A stretch of 43,911 nt of DNA from the NCBI GenBank assembly GCA_964458575.1, contig CAYWMD010000053.1:1-43911 (forward strand), read 5' to 3'. How positions within the stretch are numbered: the first letter of the stretch is position 1; the number at the start of each line of letters is the position of its first letter. The position numbers and the translations under genes are program-made. This DNA is from CAYWMD01 sp964458575. Its GTDB lineage: Bacteria; Verrucomicrobiota; Verrucomicrobiia; Limisphaerales; JADLHS01. The notes below the pieces were generated by a model. It was not told where the DNA came from. It saw only the letters and a program-made list of their open reading frames with translations, and made no database searches. Shown one piece after another: positions 32,984 through 41,864 of this stretch.

Positions 32984-34608
32984 TCCAAACCTTTTTAACA
33001 ATGCACAAATTGCTTAACAGTCCGCGAAAGGCCCTCACCCCGGCCCTCTCCCATCCGATGGGAGAGGGAGAATCATTCTCCGGTTTTTTGAAATGTTGTG
33101 CATCGGCGATTGCCGGACACTCGACCGCAAACCAGCAACGGCCGATGGCTGTCCCCTCTCCCATCGGATGGGAGAGGGTCAGGGTGAGGGCGCTTTTGCT
33201 TTTGCTTCCGTTGTCTTTGTTCCTCGCTTCCGCTGTTCCGCTCCTTGCCAAGGAAAAGAAATCCGAAGCTCCCGAAGCCACCGCGCCGACCACATTCGCT
33301 CCGATCACGACCAGCAACTCCCTGGCGTCCATCTGGAACGACGCCGATTTCCAACGTCGCCTGATCGGCAGTTACGGTTTTGCTTCCGAAGCCGAACCGC
33401 GCATGACACCGGAGGAGCAGGCGGCCTATCGTGAAAAGGTTGTTCCACTCTTGCGCGAAGACCCGAAGAAGGCCATTGCCGCGCTCGAAGGCCTGGCCAA
33501 GCCCGCTGCGAGCGCGGTCTTCGATTTCACTCTGGGCAACATCTATTTCCAAAACGAGGATCTTACCAACGCCGTGAAACATTTCGAGGCAGCGCTGGCG
33601 AAATTCCCTGATTACCGCCGCGCCCAGCAGAACCTCGGCTTCGCCCTCATGCGGGACGGGAAATATGCCGATGCCATCAAACCGTTGACGCGCACCATTT
33701 CGCTCGGCGTCGCTGATGGTCGGGTGTTCGGTTTGCTCGGTTTCGCCTACATGGACCAGGGCCGGTTCGCTTCGGCGGAAGCGGCTTACCGGCAGGCGCT
33801 GGTGTTCGAGCCGGATAATCTGGAATTCAAACTCGGCGTCGTGAAATGCGCCGTGTCGCTGGAGAATTACGCTTACGCGCTGGCACTCCTCGACGAACTC
33901 ATCAAACAACATCCGGAGCGCGACGCCTTGTGGACCTTGCAGGCCAATATCTACATTCAAAAAGAACAACCGGCCAAGGCGGCGGTCTGTCTTGAAATGC
34001 TCCGGCGGTTGGGCAAGGCCACACCGCAAAATCTCTATCTGCTGGGCGACCTTTACATGACACAGGAGGCTCGCGATCTGGCGTTGGCGGCTTATTTGGA
34101 GGCGCTCGAAAAGGATGGCGGACAGAATCCGGCGAAGGCGTTGCGGCCCGCGCAAATCCTGGTCAGCCGCAGTGCGTGGACTGAAGCCCGGCAGTTGTTC
34201 GCCAAGATTCGCAGTTCGAGCAGCGGCTTGACCGGTGCGGACGAATTGAAGTTGCTCAAACTCGAATCCAAGGTTGCCATGTCCACCGGCGAAGGCGACC
34301 AAGCGATTCAGACCCTGGAGCAGATCATTGAGAAAGATCCGCTGGACGGCGAAGCCTTGTTACTAGCGGGCGATTACTACGCCAAGAACGGCCAGCCGGA
34401 GAAGGCGGAGTTTCGTTATGACACGGCGGCCAAGCTGGAAGGATTTCAGGCCGACGCCTACGTGAAGCGCGCGCAGTTGCTGGTGCAGGCGCAAAAATAC
34501 GCGCTGGCGGTTGAATTCTTGAACAAGGCGCAAAAGGCCAAACCGCGTGACAACGTGCAACGCTACCTCGAAAAAGTGGAACAAATCGCGCGTGCGGGTC
34601 GTTCCTGA
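32980..34608 (+). CDS. periplasmic TPR protein of the TonB cluster
   Basis: 542 aa from the ATG that overlaps the tonB stop. The first residues (MIQTFLTMHKLLNSPRK) are followed by about 54 residues from the REPIN-like element at 33031-33191 (LTPALSHPMGEGE and so on), then the hydrophobic LLLLLPLSLFLASAVPLLA, which is clearly the export segment. From about residue 150 onward there are TPR units (ASAVFDFTLGNIYFQNEDL, ALAKFPDYRRAQQNLGFAL and others). A GTG at 33184 inside the element, with AGAGGG just upstream, could restart translation and give a normal signal peptide. TPR proteins belong to TonB2-type clusters and may organise the complex. Confidence 0.85.
   Translation: MIQTFLTMHKLLNSPRKALTPALSHPMGEGESFSGFLKCCASAIAGHSTANQQRPMAVPSPIGWERVRVRALLLLLPLSLFLASAVPLLAKEKKSEAPEATAPTTFAPITTSNSLASIWNDADFQRRLIGSYGFASEAEPRMTPEEQAAYREKVVPLLREDPKKAIAALEGLAKPAASAVFDFTLGNIYFQNEDLTNAVKHFEAALAKFPDYRRAQQNLGFALMRDGKYADAIKPLTRTISLGVADGRVFGLLGFAYMDQGRFASAEAAYRQALVFEPDNLEFKLGVVKCAVSLENYAYALALLDELIKQHPERDALWTLQANIYIQKEQPAKAAVCLEMLRRLGKATPQNLYLLGDLYMTQEARDLALAAYLEALEKDGGQNPAKALRPAQILVSRSAWTEARQLFAKIRSSSSGLTGADELKLLKLESKVAMSTGEGDQAIQTLEQIIEKDPLDGEALLLAGDYYAKNGQPEKAEFRYDTAAKLEGFQADAYVKRAQLLVQAQKYALAVEFLNKAQKAKPRDNVQRYLEKVEQIARAGRS
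33031..33191. repeat. REPIN-like element, family C copy 2 (inside the TPR gene)
   Basis: Perfect 10-bp termini GCCCTCACCC / GGGTGAGGGC; each arm contains CTCTCCCATC-GATGGGAGAG. The centre shares blocks such as GATTGC-GGAC and GCTGT-CCCTCTCCCA with the copy at 11497-11653. It is read in frame by the TPR gene and supplies a candidate GTG start with a purine-rich leader. Confidence 0.85.
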
Positions 34609-34644
34609 GCGGTCGTAATCACAGCTCGCAACCGCACACACGAC

Positions 34645-37602
34645 ATGGGAAACCATTCGCGTCACGCCAGCGCCACCGCAAAATATGCCGTAGTTGACGG
34701 GCGCGTCGTTTTTGCTCCTTTTCTCCCTTTCCCCCTTTCTCCCCTGCGGGTGCTTTGCTGGGTGCTGTTCCTGTTCAGCATGGTCATCACGGCGCGCGCC
34801 CAGGAAAGCGGCGCCGTTTCCGGCATGGTCGTGAGCACCTGGGACGGGTCTGCTTTATCCGGCGTGGTGGTGACGGTGCGGGGCACAACTTTGGCAACGC
34901 AAACCGACGCCGCCGGACGCTATGAGTTAAAAAACGTTCCGCCGGGTGATCAGGTTTTGCGGTTTACCAAGTCGGGTTTCGCCACGGCCTCGGTGACCGA
35001 CGTGCGCGTGCTCATTGGCCAGACCACAACCGTGAATGGCAACCTGCGCCCGGAGTATTTTGAAATGGAAGAATACGAGGTCACCGCCGAGGAATTCACC
35101 GAACAAACGGGACAAATCCTGTTCGAACGCCAACAGGCCACGTCTGTCACGCACGCCATCGGTTCGGAATTGCTGGCGCGCCTTGGAACATCCGATGCAG
35201 CGGACGCCGTGACCAAGGTTTCCGGGAGCACGATCGTGGATGGCAAATACGCCGTCGTGCGCGGGTTGAACGATCGCTATGTGCCGACGACGTTGAACGG
35301 CGCCGTGGTCCCGTCGTCGGATCCCTACCGCAAGTCCGCGTCGCTGGATCAGTTCCCGACGGCCATCATTGACCAGGTGGTGATCACGAAGACCTTTACG
35401 CCCGACCAGCCCGGGGATTCCACCGGTGGCGGCGTGAACGTGGTGACGAAGCGGTTTCCCGAAGAGCCGTTCGTCAACGTAAAACTCGGCGCCGGCTACA
35501 ACACGAAAGCCACCGGCAACAAGAATTTTCTCACTTACAACGGCGGGAACACGGACTGGCTGGGCATGGATGATGGATCGCGGGAGATTCCCTCGGAGGT
35601 GGGCAAAGGGGTTCGCGTGCCGCCCGCGACCACCATAACACCGCCGCCGAGCAACCCGGCTTACCCGCAGAGCGTCGCCGATGCGAACACGTTGAACGCT
35701 CAGGTTCATGCGTTGGGAACGGCACAGTTTCAACCGGAGAAGCAGGCGCCGCCTCCGGATCAAAAGCTGGGGTTCAGCTTTGGCAAAACGTACCAATTCT
35801 TCGGTCAGCCCGTCGGCTTGCTGGGTGCGTTCGACTATCGGCACGAGTATCGTTTTCAAGAAGACGGCAAACAGGCGCGCTATCAGGGCACCGACCTGCT
35901 CAAAAGTGAGTATGAGGATGATCGGAGTCTGACGACCGTGGCGTGGGCGGGCATGGCCAGCGCGGCTACGCGGCTTTGGGAGGATCATGAACTCGGGGTT
36001 GACTTCCTTTACAGCCAGACTTCCCAGGACACGGCCCGCATTCAATCGGGCACCAACTACAATGGTTCGTCGGACTTGGAAACCATTCAAGACAAGCTCC
36101 AATGGATCGAAAACAGTCTGACGACCGTTCAAGTGCGGGGCCATAGCGTCTTCCCGGATTTCCACAATCTGGAATTGGATCACCTGGTCGCCAACACCTC
36201 TGCGACGCAGGACGAGCCGAATACCCGCTTCTTCAATTACACGTTCGATGGCGCCGAAGGTCAGACCGGCGGAAATTCGCTGCCCAACCCGCAGGATCCG
36301 ACCCGATACTATTCCTATCTGGAGGAAAACAGCTTTCAGTGGAAACTGGACCTGACGCTGCCCTTCGAACAATGGTCGGGCGAGGAAGCGAAGCTCAAGG
36401 GCGGCGTGAACGCGTTCAGTGCCGACCGGGATTTCTGGGAGCGCAGTTTTGCCTACACCGGCGCCGCACCCTGGTCGGGCGGCAACCCGAACACGTACCT
36501 GACGGATGACAACCTCGGCTATGCACCCACTCCGATTTCGGGTGGCCGAACCCGATGGAATTGGCAGCGTTCCATCCAATCGTTTAGCAGCGATTACACG
36601 GGCAGCCGCTCGGTTGACGCCGCCTATTTGATGACTGATTTTCCGTTGTTCAAGGGACTTCGGCTCGTGGGCGGCGCCCGGGTCGAGCAGACGGACATTC
36701 AGGTGGATTCCTTCGGTTATCTCGCCAGTTCTTGGACGGGCCTGCGCGCGAACTCCTCCAACTTGGAGCAAACGGATGTCCTGCCGTCTGTCGGCCTGAT
36801 CTGGTCGCCCCGGGACAACATGAACGTCCGCGTCAGTTTCAGCCAGACGGTTGCCCGCCCCTCGTTTCGCGAATTGGCCGCCTATCGCAGCTATGATCCC
36901 AACCTGGACGTCGAAATTGAAGGCAACCCAAATCTGCAAATGAGCAGCAGTGACAACTATGACCTGAGCTGGGACTGGTTTCCGCGCCCTTCCTCGCTGG
37001 TCGGCGTTGCCTTGTTCTACAAGCAAATCACCAAGCCCATTGAGACGCTTTTTATTTCAACGGACGGTTCCATCATCAGTTGGGAAAATCGCGATTCGGC
37101 GGACGTGGCCGGTGTCGAATTCGAGGTGCGCCAGGGGTTGGATGTGATCCATGCCTCGCTGACGAACTTCTCGCTGGGTGGCAATTTCGCGTGGATTTAT
37201 TCCTCCACGGATTTGACGGACGACGAACTGGCCATCAAGAGCCAGTTCATTCCGAACGTGGAGGACAGTCGTCCGCTGACCGAGCAATCGCCCTACATCC
37301 TCAACCTCGATGCCACGTATGACAATCGAACCTCCGGCACCGCCGTTACGCTGGTGTTCAACGTGACGGGCCCGCGGTTGCTGGCCTCCTCGTTGACCAC
37401 CGACGATATTTATGAGCAGCCGGCCCCGATCCTGGACCTGATTATTTCCCAGCGACTCGCCGCCAACGCATACCTCAAGTTCAAAGCCAAGAATCTATTG
37501 ATGCCGACCCGTGAACTGACCTATGGCGAGGACACCGGGTTGACCTTTTCCTCGTATGACACCGGCATCACTTTCGATCTGGGGCTGGAGTTGAAGTTTT
37601 AA
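34645..37602 (+). CDS. TonB-dependent outer membrane receptor
   Basis: 985 aa. Long signal region (hydrophobic core RVLCWVLFLFSMVITARAQ, about 33-51), a carboxypeptidase-regulatory-like beta domain (about 55-135, VSGMVVSTWDGSALSGVVVTVRG), a plug (VVRGLNDRYVPTTLNGAVV through GDSTGGGVNVVTKRF, about 150-275) and a 22-strand-type barrel ending in LGLELKF with terminal Phe. EEYEVTAEEF before the plug resembles a TonB box region. It follows the TPR gene by 36 bp. The nearby TonB complex and the surface protein downstream suggest one uptake unit; the substrate is unknown. An upstream repeat-free, long N-terminus is somewhat unusual. Confidence 0.93.
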   Translation: MGNHSRHASATAKYAVVDGRVVFAPFLPFPLSPLRVLCWVLFLFSMVITARAQESGAVSGMVVSTWDGSALSGVVVTVRGTTLATQTDAAGRYELKNVPPGDQVLRFTKSGFATASVTDVRVLIGQTTTVNGNLRPEYFEMEEYEVTAEEFTEQTGQILFERQQATSVTHAIGSELLARLGTSDAADAVTKVSGSTIVDGKYAVVRGLNDRYVPTTLNGAVVPSSDPYRKSASLDQFPTAIIDQVVITKTFTPDQPGDSTGGGVNVVTKRFPEEPFVNVKLGAGYNTKATGNKNFLTYNGGNTDWLGMDDGSREIPSEVGKGVRVPPATTITPPPSNPAYPQSVADANTLNAQVHALGTAQFQPEKQAPPPDQKLGFSFGKTYQFFGQPVGLLGAFDYRHEYRFQEDGKQARYQGTDLLKSEYEDDRSLTTVAWAGMASAATRLWEDHELGVDFLYSQTSQDTARIQSGTNYNGSSDLETIQDKLQWIENSLTTVQVRGHSVFPDFHNLELDHLVANTSATQDEPNTRFFNYTFDGAEGQTGGNSLPNPQDPTRYYSYLEENSFQWKLDLTLPFEQWSGEEAKLKGGVNAFSADRDFWERSFAYTGAAPWSGGNPNTYLTDDNLGYAPTPISGGRTRWNWQRSIQSFSSDYTGSRSVDAAYLMTDFPLFKGLRLVGGARVEQTDIQVDSFGYLASSWTGLRANSSNLEQTDVLPSVGLIWSPRDNMNVRVSFSQTVARPSFRELAAYRSYDPNLDVEIEGNPNLQMSSSDNYDLSWDWFPRPSSLVGVALFYKQITKPIETLFISTDGSIISWENRDSADVAGVEFEVRQGLDVIHASLTNFSLGGNFAWIYSSTDLTDDELAIKSQFIPNVEDSRPLTEQSPYILNLDATYDNRTSGTAVTLVFNVTGPRLLASSLTTDDIYEQPAPILDLIISQRLAANAYLKFKAKNLLMPTRELTYGEDTGLTFSSYDTGITFDLGLELKF

Positions 37603-37742
37603 TCCGGGCCCGTCGGCTTGGGGGGTGGGTGGTTGTCACCAATTTGTTACCTGCGCGCCACGAGTTTGTCGTTGCCATCGCCTACAAATCTCAGCGCGAA
37701 ACCAAACGCAAACGACCTGTAAACGAAAACCGAATACTCATT

Positions 37743-40682
37743 ATGCGAACAAACTTCAAAAGCATCATCCAACGTGCCCTGGGTCTGGCCGTTTTGGGAG
37801 TTGGGCTGGCAGCCAGTCCGACCGCCAAAGCCGCAGACGTGAACGTGGGCGGAGAGATCACCGGTAATGTGACGTGGTACAGCACCAACCTTTACACGAT
37901 CACCAACACCATCTACGTGTTGACCAACTCGACCTTGACCGTCCAACCGGGCACGGTGGTGTGGGTCGTCCCCGGTGATGAGAGCGACACCAACAACATC
38001 ATCTTCACCGCCCTGTTCGTCTGTCAGGGCGGCAAGCTCTACGCCGAGGGCACACGGACCAGACCCATCATTTTCACGGCGCAGTATGACGATGTGACTG
38101 ATCCCAACGACTACACGATCAGCGACACGGCGTTGTGGGGTGGGATCGTGCTGCTGGGCCGGTCCGTGTTGAACACAGCCTCGTCGGCGGCGGGGGATCT
38201 GGCCACGCCGAAGTATGACGTGTATGAAGGTCTGGCCGACTCGACGGCCAGCAACGGCCAGCGCGTGCATCGTTACGGCGGCAATGACGATGCGGACAAT
38301 TCGGGGGTGATGCGCTACGTCTCGATCCGGCACGGTGGGCAGAACATCAAAGTGGACAAGGAACTCAACGGCCTGTCGCTGTGCGCGGTGGGCAGCAACA
38401 CAGTGATTGACCACGTGGAAGTGATTGCCAACGACGACGACGGGTTCGAGTTCTTCGGCGGGACGGTGAACACGAAGTATCTGGTGAGCGCGTTCTGTCT
38501 GGACGAGGAATTCGACATTGACCAGGGGTATCGTGGGAAGAGCCAGTTTTGGTTTGGGATCCACCCGAAGAACTATTCGGGCCAGTTTGGCGGGGAATGG
38601 AACGGGGAACCGAACGGGATTGCGGTGAGCAACACGCCGCTGGCGAAGTACACGATCTACAATGCGACCTTGGTGGGGAGCGGACCGGACCAGGCGTTGC
38701 GGATCCGGGACTATGCGGCGCCGCATGTGTACAACTCGGTGTTCACGGAATTCAAGACGAAGGGGATCACGGTGGGGAATCCGGGGTCCATCTTTTTCAC
38801 GAACGGGACGATCGAGTTCAAGGAGACGATCTGGAACACGAACACGGGCCCGGTGGATCTGGTGGCGAGCAACGCGATCTTTGGGGTGACGAGCTTGAGC
38901 AACGTGTTTCTCAATCCGCTGCTCACCGGCATCAGCTACACCAACGACGGCGGCTTGGACCCACGGCCCAAATCCGGCAGCCCCGCCCTCAACAGCAGTT
39001 TGACCGCGCCGTGCGACGGCTTCTACACACCCGTCACCTACAAAGGCGCATTCGATGACAAGGACCTGTGGCTAAATGACTGGACGGCCCTGGACAGCTA
39101 CGGATTGCTCCCGCCCCGCACGAATGGTGTCAATGTGGGCGGCGAGATCACCGGCAATGTGACGTGGTACAGCACCAACCTCTACACGATCACCAACACC
39201 ATCTACGTGTTGACCAACTCGACCCTGACCATCCAACCGGGCACGGTGGTGTGGGTCGTCCCGGGTGACGAAAGCGACACCAACAACATCATCTTCACCG
39301 CCCTGTTCGTCTGCCAGGGCGGCAAGCTCTACGCCGAGGGCACGGCCAACAATCCGATCATTTTCACGGCGCAGTATGACGATGTGAATGATCCGAACGA
39401 CTACACGATCAGCGACACGGCGTTGTGGGGCGGGATCGTGCTGCTGGGCCGGTCCGTGTTGAACACGGCCTCGTCGGCGGCGGGGGATCTGGCCACGCCG
39501 AAGTATGACGTGTATGAAGGTCTGGCCGACTCGACGGCCAGCAACGGCCAGCGCGTGCATCGTTACGGCGGCAATGACGATGCGGACAATTCGGGGGTGA
39601 TGCGCTACGTCTCGATCCGGCACGGTGGGCAGAACATCAAAGTGGACAAGGAACTCAACGGCCTGTCGCTGTGCGCGGTGGGCAGCAACACAGTGATTGA
39701 CCACGTGGAAGTGATTGCCAACGACGACGACGGGTTCGAGTTCTTCGGCGGGACGGTGAACACGAAGTATCTGGTGAGCGCGTTCTGTCTGGACGAGGAA
39801 TTCGACATTGACCAGGGGTATCGTGGGAAGAGCCAGTTTTGGTTTGGGATCCACCCGAAGAACTATTCGGGCCAGTTTGGCGGGGAATGGAACGGGGAAC
39901 CGAACGGGATTGCGGTGAGCAACACGCCGCTGGCGAAGTACACGATCTACAATGCGACCTTGGTGGGGAGCGGACCGGACCAGGCGTTGCGGATCCGGGA
40001 CTATGCGGCGCCGCATGTGTACAACTCGGTGTTCACGGAATTCAAGACGAAGGGGATCACGGTGGGGAATCCGGGGTCCATCTTTTTCACGAACGGGACG
40101 ATCGAGTTCAAGGAGACGATCTGGAACACGAACACGGGCCCGGTGGATCTGGTGGCGAGCAACGCGATCTTTGGGGTGACGAGCTTGAGCAACGTGTTTC
40201 TCAATCCGCTGCTCACCGGCATCAGCTACACCAACGACTTCGGTTTGGACCCGCAACCCCAGAGCGGCAGCCCGGCGCTGAGCAGCAGCTTGACCGCTCC
40301 CAATAACGGCTTCTACACACCCGTCGCCTACAAGGGAGCGTTTGATGCCAGTTACAACTGGGCCGTGCAGTGGACCGCGCTGGGCGAGTACGGCGTCATG
40401 TCCAGTCGCAACGGCGCGGAAAGCGTCGCGTGCTACGCATCGGTCGTGCCGACGCCGAACCAGGTGACGGTGCATATTACGCAGGTCGGAGCCAACGCGG
40501 TCATCACCTGCGACTCACAGGTGGGTTTCAGCTACACGCTGGAGTCCACCGGGACGTTGCCGGGCGGATGGTTGCCGGCGGTGGGCGTGACCCCGTCCAA
40601 TCCGCAGGTGGGCACGGGTGGAACGCTCACGTTCACCATCCCGCTTGTTGGCGCAAGCTACTTCCGCGTTTCCGCTCAGTAG
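37743..40682 (+). CDS. secreted beta-helix protein of two tandem 430-residue units
   Basis: 979 aa. The signal peptide (RALGLAVLGVGLAASPTAKA, about 11-31) is followed by unit 1 (37838-39127) and unit 2 (39128-40417), each starting VNVGGEITGNVTWYSTN. Blocks such as NSTLTVQPGTVVWV, GGNDDADNSGVMRYVSIRHG and DDDGFEFFGGTVNTKYLVSA look like right-handed parallel beta-helix rungs seen in proteins that accompany TonB receptors. A C-terminal 75-residue beta-domain (YTLESTGTLPGGW ... ASYFRVSAQ) resembles sorting or Ig-like ends of verrucomicrobial surface proteins. The units are offset by 1290 bp, with 771 bp identical. Ligand unknown. The ATG follows a 140-bp spacer after the receptor. Confidence 0.75.
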   Translation: MRTNFKSIIQRALGLAVLGVGLAASPTAKAADVNVGGEITGNVTWYSTNLYTITNTIYVLTNSTLTVQPGTVVWVVPGDESDTNNIIFTALFVCQGGKLYAEGTRTRPIIFTAQYDDVTDPNDYTISDTALWGGIVLLGRSVLNTASSAAGDLATPKYDVYEGLADSTASNGQRVHRYGGNDDADNSGVMRYVSIRHGGQNIKVDKELNGLSLCAVGSNTVIDHVEVIANDDDGFEFFGGTVNTKYLVSAFCLDEEFDIDQGYRGKSQFWFGIHPKNYSGQFGGEWNGEPNGIAVSNTPLAKYTIYNATLVGSGPDQALRIRDYAAPHVYNSVFTEFKTKGITVGNPGSIFFTNGTIEFKETIWNTNTGPVDLVASNAIFGVTSLSNVFLNPLLTGISYTNDGGLDPRPKSGSPALNSSLTAPCDGFYTPVTYKGAFDDKDLWLNDWTALDSYGLLPPRTNGVNVGGEITGNVTWYSTNLYTITNTIYVLTNSTLTIQPGTVVWVVPGDESDTNNIIFTALFVCQGGKLYAEGTANNPIIFTAQYDDVNDPNDYTISDTALWGGIVLLGRSVLNTASSAAGDLATPKYDVYEGLADSTASNGQRVHRYGGNDDADNSGVMRYVSIRHGGQNIKVDKELNGLSLCAVGSNTVIDHVEVIANDDDGFEFFGGTVNTKYLVSAFCLDEEFDIDQGYRGKSQFWFGIHPKNYSGQFGGEWNGEPNGIAVSNTPLAKYTIYNATLVGSGPDQALRIRDYAAPHVYNSVFTEFKTKGITVGNPGSIFFTNGTIEFKETIWNTNTGPVDLVASNAIFGVTSLSNVFLNPLLTGISYTNDFGLDPQPQSGSPALSSSLTAPNNGFYTPVAYKGAFDASYNWAVQWTALGEYGVMSSRNGAESVACYASVVPTPNQVTVHITQVGANAVITCDSQVGFSYTLESTGTLPGGWLPAVGVTPSNPQVGTGGTLTFTIPLVGASYFRVSAQ
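37838..39127 (+). repeat. tandem duplication, unit 1 (1290 bp)
   Basis: First copy of the in-gene duplication. The core 38178-38948 is identical base for base to 39468-40238, while the first about 340 bp differ at more than ten positions. Confidence 0.95.
39128..40417 (+). repeat. tandem duplication, unit 2 (1290 bp)
   Basis: Second copy, offset exactly 1290 bp. It diverges from unit 1 again after 40238 (GLDPQPQSGSPALSSS against GLDPRPKSGSPALNSS). Confidence 0.95.
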
Positions 40683-40703
40683 GTCACGGAGAACGGAATC
40701 ACA

Positions 40704-40746
40704 GGGGGGAGAGTCGCCCGCGTGCGGCTCTCCCCCGCTTGCTTTT
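40704..40746 (+). terminator. intrinsic terminator of the TonB / beta-helix cluster
   Basis: A 13-bp stem with one G-T wobble (GGGGGAGAGTCGC / GCGGCTCTCCCCC), 6-nt loop, followed after 5-6 nt by a T-rich run ending in TTTTT. It lies 22 bp after the beta-helix stop and is the best terminator in the window. Confidence 0.85.
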
Positions 40747-40861
40747 TGGCGGCCGTTGCGCGGAAGGTTCCTTGGCGCGCCTGCGGAGCGGGCAGCGAAA
40801 TGTCGCACAACCGTCACCCAAGCGACGTGTTTTCGTTTCGTTCATCGGCTAACAAAGCATC

Positions 40862-41257
40862 ATGGCTAAAAAGATACTTGTAATTGACGACGAGGCGGAC
40901 TTTTCCGAGATGCTGCAATTCCGGCTGCGCCATTTGAACTACGAGGTATCGGCCGCCGCCAACGGCACCGACGCCCTGAACAAGGCGCGGGAGGAATCGC
41001 CGGACGTGATATTGCTCGATCTGCTCCTGCCCGACCTCGACGGGCTCACGCTGTGCGGGATCTTGCGGCGCGAACCGGGCACGCGGGCCGCGCCGATTAT
41101 TTTGATCACGGCCGTTTCGACCGAGGCCACGCGCCACGCCGCGAGGATTGCCGGCGCCTCCGCGTTTCTGGGCAAACCGCTCAACTTCGACCAGCTTCAA
41201 ACACACCTCGACACAATGTTCGCGGCCCGACTACACGAGGAGCGGGCGGTGAGTTGA
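40862..41257 (+). CDS. single-domain response regulator (receiver)
   Basis: 131 aa. Receiver only, with DDE (9-11), D53 (ILLDLLLPDLDG), T83 and K105 (FLGKPLN). Clearly a paralogue of the receiver at 24970-25386, sharing the same residue positions and the same start MAK-IL--DDE. No kinase or output domain nearby. It follows the terminator and has its own upstream spacer of about 110 bp. Confidence 0.9.
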   Translation: MAKKILVIDDEADFSEMLQFRLRHLNYEVSAAANGTDALNKAREESPDVILLDLLLPDLDGLTLCGILRREPGTRAAPIILITAVSTEATRHAARIAGASAFLGKPLNFDQLQTHLDTMFAARLHEERAVS

Positions 41258-41358
41258 ACCGCCGGCCCGCCGCCCCGGGCGTGCGAACACCGGGCGGCGC
41301 GAAAAATGTAACAATTAGCGGCTTGCGGCAGGCGGTGTTTTCCGGGCATTTGAAGGTC

Positions 41359-41727
41359 ATGAAAAATGTTACCGCAAAGTCCCCGGAACAGATCGCTCGT
41401 CGCAAGCTCCAGTTGACGACTGAAGCCAAACAGGCGGCCCGCCGGGCCGAATTGCTTCGCGATAACGCCCGCCGCGTCAAGGCCGAGATGAAAGCCGCCC
41501 GTAAAGTTTACAAGCAGACGCGCAAATCCGCGCGGAAGGCCGAGAAGCAAGCCGCCCGGCTTGCCGATGAACTCAAAGCCTTCCTCAAAACGGCGGCCAA
41601 ACACGCGCGCAAGGCTGCCAAAGCGGCGGCGGCGAAACCGAAGCCACGTCGGAGAATCGCAACGAAGATCGAGACGACAAAGATGGACGCCCCATCGCCA
41701 GCCGTCTTGCCCGATGCCGCGGCCTGA
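41359..41727 (+). CDS. Lys/Ala/Arg-rich basic protein
   Basis: 122 aa. Strongly basic and helical (EAKQAARRAELLRDNARRV, KSARKAEKQAARLADEL), with an AAKAAAAKPKPRRR tail, like histone-H1-type or nucleoid-associated proteins. No membrane segment or signal. The family is not recognised; DNA or RNA binding is inferred from composition only. The ATG has AAGG 5 nt upstream. It lies 101 bp after the receiver. Confidence 0.6.
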   Translation: MKNVTAKSPEQIARRKLQLTTEAKQAARRAELLRDNARRVKAEMKAARKVYKQTRKSARKAEKQAARLADELKAFLKTAAKHARKAAKAAAAKPKPRRRIATKIETTKMDAPSPAVLPDAAA

Positions 41728-41864
41728 GCGCCGGCGGCCGGATCGTTCGAATTCAGCCGCAGCACAGACGGAATGTCCGCGTCGGTTGAAACGGCGTTGG
41801 CAGGCAGACGGGTTTCTGCCAACATGCCGCCACCGATGAACAGCCCGAACGCCTCCGCTTATCC

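Noticed and set aside
11497..33191. CRISPR repeats
   Set aside because: Only paired inverted arms at two distant sites; no regular direct repeats with unique spacers.
37838..40417. The tandem duplication as two separate genes
   Set aside because: There is no stop, start or ribosome site between the units; the frame runs through with a single signal peptide and one C-terminal domain.
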